From positions 62,001 to 126,000 of the forward strand of contig JAJZES010000020.1 of NCBI GenBank assembly GCA_021845985.1: a DNA stretch of 64,000 nucleotides. The letters run 5' to 3'. The position numbers and the translations under genes are program-made. Under the pieces are notes generated by a model, which did not search any database, was not told the origin of the DNA, and saw nothing but the letters and a program-made list of their open reading frames with translations. This document shows, piece after piece, positions 59,744-64,000 of the stretch (position 1 is the first letter of the stretch; each line of letters opens with the position of its first letter). Source of the stretch: Pseudomonadota bacterium. GTDB lineage: Bacteria; Pseudomonadota; Alphaproteobacteria; Acetobacterales; Acetobacteraceae.

Positions 59744-60325
59744 ATGACCAAAATCCGCTCCGTTGCCGTGTTTTGTGGATCGCGGCCCGGCGCTGCGCCG
59801 CATTTTCGTGAGGCGGCGGTGGCGCTCGGCCGCGGTCTGGCGACGGCCGGAATGCAACTCGTCTATGGCGGCGGGCGCGTCGGCCTGATGGGCGCGCTGG
59901 CCGACGCGACGCTGGCCGCCGGCGGCCGGGTGGTCGGCGTCATCCCCGATTTCCTCCAGCAATGGGAGGTGGCGCATGAGGGGGTCTCGGAGCTGATCGT
60001 GACCGACAGCATGCACACCCGCAAGCGGCGGATGTTTGAGTTGTCCGACGCCTTCGTCTCTTTCCCCGGCGGCCTCGGCACCTTCGACGAGACGTTTGAG
60101 ATTCTCACCTGGCGGCAGTTGCGCCTGCATGACAAGCCGGTGCTGGTCTGCGACATCGCCGGCTCGGCGGCGGCGCTGCTCGGCGTGATCGACGCCGCCG
60201 TCGCCGACGGGTTCGCCCCGGCGGAATGCCGCGACTGGTTCGATGTGGTCAACGGCGTGCCGGCGCTGCTGGCGCGGCTCAATGACCTGTCACAGGTGGT
60301 CGGCGGCGCGGCGGCGCTGCTGTAG
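59744..60325 (+). CDS. LOG-family (TIGR00730) cytokinin riboside 5'-monophosphate phosphoribohydrolase-like protein
   Basis: A 193-residue Rossmann-fold protein. It shows VAVFCGSRPG, VYGGGRVGLMGALADATL, MHTRKRRMF and FPGGLGTFDETFEILTWRQL, the LOG signature with the catalytic Arg and Glu. Enzymes of this family release the base from a nucleoside monophosphate. In bacteria the true substrate is often AMP-like and the role is unsettled. ATG 59744 fits the family start. tRNA-Pro and apt, both nucleotide-linked, follow downstream on the same strand. Confidence 0.92.
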   Translation: MTKIRSVAVFCGSRPGAAPHFREAAVALGRGLATAGMQLVYGGGRVGLMGALADATLAAGGRVVGVIPDFLQQWEVAHEGVSELIVTDSMHTRKRRMFELSDAFVSFPGGLGTFDETFEILTWRQLRLHDKPVLVCDIAGSAAALLGVIDAAVADGFAPAECRDWFDVVNGVPALLARLNDLSQVVGGAAALL

Positions 60326-60385
60326 CTCGCGGGTGGAGACGGCGCTTGCCCCGGCGGCGCCGCGGCGCTATATGCCGCCCGCCCT

Positions 60386-60462
60386 CGGAGTGTAGCTCAG
60401 CCTGGTAGAGCACTGTGTTCGGGACGCAGGGGCCGGAGGTTCGAATCCTCTCACTCCGACCA
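60386..60462 (+). tRNA. tRNA-Pro (anticodon CGG)
   Basis: The 77-nt cloverleaf includes the encoded CCA end. Acceptor arms CGGAGTG and CACTCCG pair fully. The anticodon stem is CTGTG with CGCAG and the loop TTCGGGA gives anticodon CGG. The T-arm reads GGAGGTTCGAATCCTC. It reads CCG codons, which are frequent in this GC-rich genome. Confidence 0.96.
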
Positions 60463-60517
60463 GCCGCCATCATTTCCCGACCCGCTTCATCTGCCGATAT
60501 GGGAACCGACCCGCCCG

Positions 60518-61033
60518 ATGGACCTCAAGGATCATATCCGGGGCGTCCCGGACTTCCCCAAGCCCGGCATCCTGTTCTACGACATCGCCACGCTGCTGCG
60601 GCACGCCGATGCGTGGCAGGTGGCGATGGGTCGCATGGCCAAGGTGGTGCGCGCCTATCAGCCGGATATGCTGGCCGGGCTGGAATCGCGCGGCTTCCTG
60701 ATGGCGGCGCCGCTGGCGCTGAAACTCGGCTGCGGCTTCATCATGCTGCGCAAGCGCGACAAGCTGCCGGGGCCGACCGTGGCGCTCGACTACGCGCTGG
60801 AATACGGCAGCGACCGCATCGAGATTCAGGCCGACGCGGTCGAGCCGGGGCAGCGGGTGGTGATCATCGACGACCTGCTGGCGACCGGCGGCACCATGGC
60901 CGCCGGGATCGCGTTGCTGCGCCAGGTCGGCGCGGTGGTGCCGGCGGCCGCGGCGCTGATCGAGCTGTCGTTCCTCAACGGGCGGGCGCGGCTGGATGTG
61001 CCGTTCGAGTCACTGGTCGCCTACGACGCCTGA
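60518..61033 (+). CDS. apt: Adenine phosphoribosyltransferase
   Basis: Apt salvages adenine to AMP using PRPP. The 171-residue protein shows the N-terminal [41 protein letters not shown] and [12 protein letters not shown]. The PRPP-binding loop [18 protein letters not shown] is complete. Length equals the family norm. It lies 55 bases after tRNA-Pro and its last 13 bases overlap the convergent DMT transporter gene. Confidence 0.96.
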   Translation: MDLKDHIRGVPDFPKPGILFYDIATLLRHADAWQVAMGRMAKVVRAYQPDMLAGLESRGFLMAAPLALKLGCGFIMLRKRDKLPGPTVALDYALEYGSDRIEIQADAVEPGQRVVIIDDLLATGGTMAAGIALLRQVGAVVPAAAALIELSFLNGRARLDVPFESLVAYDA

Positions 61034-61938
61034 CGCCGCCGCTGTCCGCCGCCGCCGCGCACCTGCTCGCGATACAGCAGATACAGCCCGGAACCGGCGA
61101 TGATGCTGCCGCCGAGCGCGGTCCAGCGGCTCGGCACCTCGCCGAACACCAACCAGCCGAGCAGCGTCGCGCCAAGCAACTGGGCATAGAAGAACGGCGC
61201 CAGCGTCGCCGCCGGCGCCCGCGCATGCGCCAGGATGAGCAGAAAATGCCCCACCGCGCCGAAGCTGCCGAGGGCGGCGAAGGCGAGCCATACCGGCGCC
61301 GGCGGGGCGCCGCCCTGCACCCAGGGCAGCGCCGGCAGCACCACGGCGCAGCCGATCAGCCCGCTGTAGAACAGCGTCGTCAGCGGCCGGTCGCGCTTCG
61401 CCAGCAGCCGGGTCAGCACCGCATAAAGGGCGTTGGCGCAGGCGGTGAGCACCGCCAGCAGCACCGCCGGCTCGATCCGCCCGCTCCATGGCCGGGTCAC
61501 CACCAGGACGCCGACAAACCCGACCGCGACCGCGCCCAGCCGCCGCGGCCCCGGCCATTCGCCGAGCAGCGGCCCGGCCGCCAGCGCCACCAGCAACGGC
61601 GCCACGAACACGATCGACGTCGCCTGGGTCAGCGGCAGATGGCGAAAGGCGAAGAACGACGACACCGTCGCCACCACGAGGCAGAGCGCGCGGGCGCATT
61701 GCAGGGCAAAGCTGCGCGTGCGCGGCAGCCCGGCGCGGGTGAGCGGATTGCACAGCAGCAGGGTGAGCAGAAAACTGCCGAGATAGCGGGCGATCACGGT
61801 CAGCATCGGGTCGGTGGTCTGGTTCACCCATTTCGCCGTGGCGTCCAGACAGGCGAAACAGCCAACCGCGCCGACCAGCAGCAGCATGCCGACGGCGCGC
61901 CGCCCGTCGGCGGTGCCGGCATCCCGCGCCGCGGACAT
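61021..61938 (-). CDS. EamA/DMT-family transporter
   Basis: A 305-residue, 10-TM drug/metabolite transporter with two EamA repeats. The first has [14 protein letters not shown] and [27 protein letters not shown]. The second has [65 protein letters not shown] (cited in part). It probably exports or imports small metabolites; the substrate is unknown. It overlaps apt by 13 bases at the 3' end. A 32-codon open frame and the quinate-type dehydrogenase gene lie upstream, so it might serve that pathway, but there is no direct sign. Confidence 0.88.
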   Translation of the reverse strand: MSAARDAGTADGRRAVGMLLLVGAVGCFACLDATAKWVNQTTDPMLTVIARYLGSFLLTLLLCNPLTRAGLPRTRSFALQCARALCLVVATVSSFFAFRHLPLTQATSIVFVAPLLVALAAGPLLGEWPGPRRLGAVAVGFVGVLVVTRPWSGRIEPAVLLAVLTACANALYAVLTRLLAKRDRPLTTLFYSGLIGCAVVLPALPWVQGGAPPAPVWLAFAALGSFGAVGHFLLILAHARAPAATLAPFFYAQLLGATLLGWLVFGEVPSRWTALGGSIIAGSGLYLLYREQVRGGGGQRRRQAS

Positions 61939-61941
61939 CGC

Positions 61942-62040
61942 TCAGCGCCGTCGGTCGAGCAGAACCGCGCCGGCCGGCAGATCGCATGGCGGCAGGAACA
62001 GCTTGTCGAACAGCAGCACGGCCGCATCGTCCGTCGTCAT
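61942..62040 (-). CDS. Possible small protein or gene remnant (32 aa)
   Basis: An ATG-initiated frame, starting MTTDDAAVLLFDKLFLPP and ending LLDRRR, has coding-like third-position GC. It sits in the 150-base gap between the quinate/shikimate dehydrogenase gene and the DMT gene, both on the same strand. AAGG lies too close to the ATG to be a clear ribosome-binding site. It could be a small gene, a decayed fragment or chance. No homology is recognised. Confidence 0.25.
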   Translation of the reverse strand: MTTDDAAVLLFDKLFLPPCDLPAGAVLLDRRR

Positions 62041-62088
62041 GCCTTGTAACACGGACGTGCTCCCCCGTTCGGTCTCGCTCTCCGGCGC

Positions 62089-63003
62089 TTACGCGGCGCT
62101 GCCCGCTGCCACCAGCTCGGCGAAATGGCGCAGCACGCGCTCGGCGTCCGGCTCCAGGCCGGTGAACAGGCGGAAGGCGTGGGTGGCCTGGAACACCGCC
62201 ATGCCGCCGCCGTCGAGCGTGCGGCAGCCGAGCGCCCGCGCCGTGCGCAGCAATTCGGTCTCCAGCGGGAAGTAGATGATCTCCGCCACCCACAGCGCCG
62301 GCCGCAGCAGCGCCGGCGGCAGCGGCGTGCCGGGATATTTCGCCATGCCTACCGGCGTCGTGTTGATCAGCCCGTCGGCATCGGCCAGCGCCGCCGCCGG
62401 ATCATCGGCCGCCACCGCCCGGCCGGCGCCGAAGCGCCCGCACAGCATCGCCGCCACCGCCTCGGCGCGGCTGCGGTCCATGTCAACGATGGTCAGCCGC
62501 TCGACCCCGAGCGTCATCGCCGCATAGGCGACCGCCGCGCCGGCGCCGCCGGCGCCCATCTGCACCACCCGCGCACGCGGGGCATTGTCCATGCGCCGGC
62601 GGAACGCCTCGGCGAAGCCCTGCCAGTCGGTGTTGTGACCAACCCGCCGGCCGTCGCGCAGCACCACCGTATTGACCGCGCCGAGAAAGCGCGCATCGTC
62701 GGACAGTTCGTGCAGCAGCGGCAGCACCGCCTGCTTGGCGGGGTGGGTGATATTGAGCCCGTCGAAGCCCATGCGTTCGGCGGCGAGCAGCAACTCCGCC
62801 AGTGCCGCGACGCCGAGGCCGAGACGCTGGAGGTCGATGCGCTTGTATTGCAGGCGCAGCCCCTGCGCGTCGCCTTCATGCTGGTGCATCGCCGGCGTCA
62901 GCGAGCCGCCGATGCCGGTGCCGATCAGCCCGAGCAACACGGGCCGGCGGGTATCGAGGTCGGCAGCCGCGGGACTTTCTGTCACGGGACGTTTCCTTTC
63001 CAT
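62089..63003 (-). CDS. Quinate/shikimate dehydrogenase-type enzyme (AroE superfamily)
   Basis: A 304-residue AroE-superfamily dehydrogenase. It has the catabolic-type N-terminal motif GLIGTGIGGSLTPAMHQHEG, with Thr36 in SLTP, and the catalytic Lys90 in NITHPAK. Asp126 is in HNTDWQGF and the NAD motif is GAGGAG (150-155). Asp174 and Asp176 in TIVDMDRSRAE favour NAD over NADP. Together these fit QsuD-type enzymes that oxidise quinate or shikimate, not the biosynthetic AroE. ATG 63003 has no good ribosome-binding site. GTG 62985 follows AAAGGA by a good distance and may be the real start. Confidence 0.85.
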   Translation of the reverse strand: MERKRPVTESPAAADLDTRRPVLLGLIGTGIGGSLTPAMHQHEGDAQGLRLQYKRIDLQRLGLGVAALAELLLAAERMGFDGLNITHPAKQAVLPLLHELSDDARFLGAVNTVVLRDGRRVGHNTDWQGFAEAFRRRMDNAPRARVVQMGAGGAGAAVAYAAMTLGVERLTIVDMDRSRAEAVAAMLCGRFGAGRAVAADDPAAALADADGLINTTPVGMAKYPGTPLPPALLRPALWVAEIIYFPLETELLRTARALGCRTLDGGGMAVFQATHAFRLFTGLEPDAERVLRHFAELVAAGSAA

Positions 63004-63025
63004 CCGGCAGGCGACGGTTGCCGCA

Positions 63026-63055
63026 ATAATGGACTAACTGGTTAAACCACGTCAA
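63026..63055 (-). promoter_or_regulatory. Candidate sigma70 promoter for the quinate/shikimate dehydrogenase gene
   Basis: Reading the minus strand, TTGACG (63055-63050) and CATTAT (63031-63026) lie 18 bases apart. The -35 is close to consensus and the -10 matches at four positions. The GntR-type operator falls inside the spacer. Confidence 0.5.
63039..63049. promoter_or_regulatory. Candidate FadR/GntR-family operator (TGGT-TAA-ACCA)
   Basis: TGGT (63039-63042), a 3-base spacer, and ACCA (63046-63049) form a perfect inverted repeat of the TGGTNNNACCA type bound by FadR-subfamily GntR regulators. It lies in the divergent promoter region between the dehydrogenase and the dehydroshikimate-dehydratase-like genes, and would block the promoter noted on the minus strand. 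No GntR gene is in the window. Confidence 0.6.
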
Positions 63056-63134
63056 CACCGGTTTTTGCGCCGCCGCCATCGACCAGGCGGGACAAACTGC
63101 GGCATTGTGCGACGGGACCAGATCGCAGGACAGC

Positions 63135-64000
63135 CATGCCGGACGAAATGCCTGCCCGCCGTCACCTCCGGTCGATCGCCACCGTCTGCCTCAGCGGGCG
63201 GCTGGCCGACAAGCTCGAGTCGGCTGCCCGCGCCGGGTTCGACGGCATCGAGATTTTCGAGAACGACCTGCTGACCTTCGACGGCTCGCCCGCCGAGGTG
63301 CGCCGCATGGCCGAGGATCTCGGCCTCGCCATTACCATCTACCAGCCGTTCCGCGATTTCGAGGCGGCGCCCGAGGCGCTGCGGGCGCGCAACCTCGACC
63401 GCGCCGAACGCAAGTTCGACGTGATGCAGGAGTTGGGCACGACGCTGATGCTGGTGTGCAGCAACGTCCAGCCGACGGCGATCGACGACGATGCCCGCGC
63501 CGCCGCCGATCTGCGCGCCATCGGTGAGCGCGCCGCCGGCCGCGGCCTGCGCGTCTGCTACGAGGCGCTGGCCTGGGGCCGCCATGTCAACCGCTGGGCG
63601 CAGGCCTGGCACATCGTGCAGATGGCCGACCATCCGGCGCTCGGCCTCGCGGTTGACAGTTTCCACACGCTGGCACTCGGCGACGACCCTGCCGGCATCG
63701 CCGAGGTGCCGGGCGAACGGCTGTTCTTCGTCCAACTCGCCGACGCGCCGAAACTGTCGCTCGATGTACTGTCGCTCAGCCGCCATCACCGCTGCTTCCC
63801 CGGCCAGGGCGAACTGGATGTCGCCGGTTTCCTGCGCCCTGTGCTGGCCGCCGGCTATAGCGGGCCGCTGTCGCTGGAAGTGTTCAACGACGAGTTCCGC
63901 TCGGCGCCGTCGCGCGTGGTGGCGCGCGATGCGCTGTGTTCGCTGGCGCTGATGGAGGCCGAATCCGGCCTCGCCGACATTCCGCCGCCGCCGCACATCA
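63135..64000 (+). CDS. 3-Dehydroshikimate dehydratase-like TIM-barrel protein (3' end beyond window)
   Basis: The visible 288 residues match the sugar-phosphate-isomerase-like TIM barrel of QuiC1/QsuB-type dehydratases. These turn 3-dehydroshikimate into protocatechuate. Blocks are RSIATVCLSGRLADKLESAA, FDGIEIFENDL, YQPFRDFEA, CYEALAWGRHVNRW, GLAVDSFHTLALGD and SLEVFNDEFRS with metal-ligand Glu, Asp and His. In many relatives a C-terminal 4-hydroxyphenylpyruvate-dioxygenase-like domain follows; the window ends before it can be checked. ATG 63135 has AGGA five bases upstream. It is divergent from the quinate-type dehydrogenase. Confidence 0.85.

Noticed and set aside
60386-60462. tRNA-Pro as an integration site for a mobile element
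   Set aside because: No integrase, direct repeat of the tRNA 3' end or composition change follows; apt and other core genes continue immediately.
60415-62049. Long plus-strand frame across the tRNA, apt and the DMT gene
   Set aside because: It begins inside tRNA-Pro and its translation is Arg/Ala/Gln-rich without motifs; apt and the DMT protein explain the region.

Overview
The window is a compact, GC-rich (about 70%) bacterial chromosome segment of 64 kb. The gene content (MnmE/MnmG, PPSR, HemJ, glnD with tandem ACT domains, SecB next to a Tim44-like protein and MltA, TldE/PmbA) points to an alphaproteobacterium, most likely Rhodospirillales or Acetobacteraceae. This is inferred from gene set and order only. 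Almost all of the DNA is coding, and one tRNA-Pro(CGG) is present. I see no rRNA, CRISPR array, insertion sequence, integrase or prophage gene.

The landmark is a probable replication origin at 15.5-15.83 kb. Two perfect, oppositely oriented DnaA boxes and an AT-rich stretch lie between divergent ppsR-maf and hemE. This is the hemE/RP001-type position known for Caulobacter and Rickettsia oriC. Left of it (1-15.5 kb) are mnmG (partial), mnmE, a 2Fe-2S protein, a thioredoxin-fold DUF255 protein, ogt, a quinone reductase, an efflux MFS protein, a frameshifted membrane-protein gene, a pair of degenerate EAL-like proteins, a phosphoesterase, and an hldE whose nucleotidyltransferase half looks defective. 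Right of it (15.8-20.6 kb) is a haem block, hemE-hemH-HAD-hemJ, followed by rho.

From 20.6 to 43.8 kb are housekeeping genes: an MHS transporter with malic enzyme maeB, mutS, glnD, thrC-M16 peptidase-pmbA, a Tim44-like protein, argC with a gamma carbonic anhydrase, pssA-psd, a LysM protein, cytochrome b561, coaE-dnaQ, nadK and a nitrilase. From 43.9 to 52.4 kb is a more accessory stretch: SDR, LysR, three-gene MFS/regulator sets, formate-THF ligase and a PhnW-type aminotransferase. From 52.4 to 61.9 kb are two Uma2-family genes around hsp33, an orphan LutA-like protein, psiE, mltA-Tim44, a histidine phosphatase, secB, a cytochrome c', a LOG protein, tRNA-Pro, apt and a DMT transporter.

The right end (62-64 kb) is a divergent pair: a quinate/shikimate-type dehydrogenase and a 3-dehydroshikimate-dehydratase-like protein (cut by the window). 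They share an intergenic region with a perfect GntR/FadR-type operator inside a candidate promoter, which suggests regulated quinate/shikimate catabolism.

Most loci are ordinary core genes. I did not find a clear new multi-gene system. The items most worth following are the origin, the damaged HldE, the degenerate EAL pair, the quinate locus and its operator, and the frameshifted membrane-protein gene.
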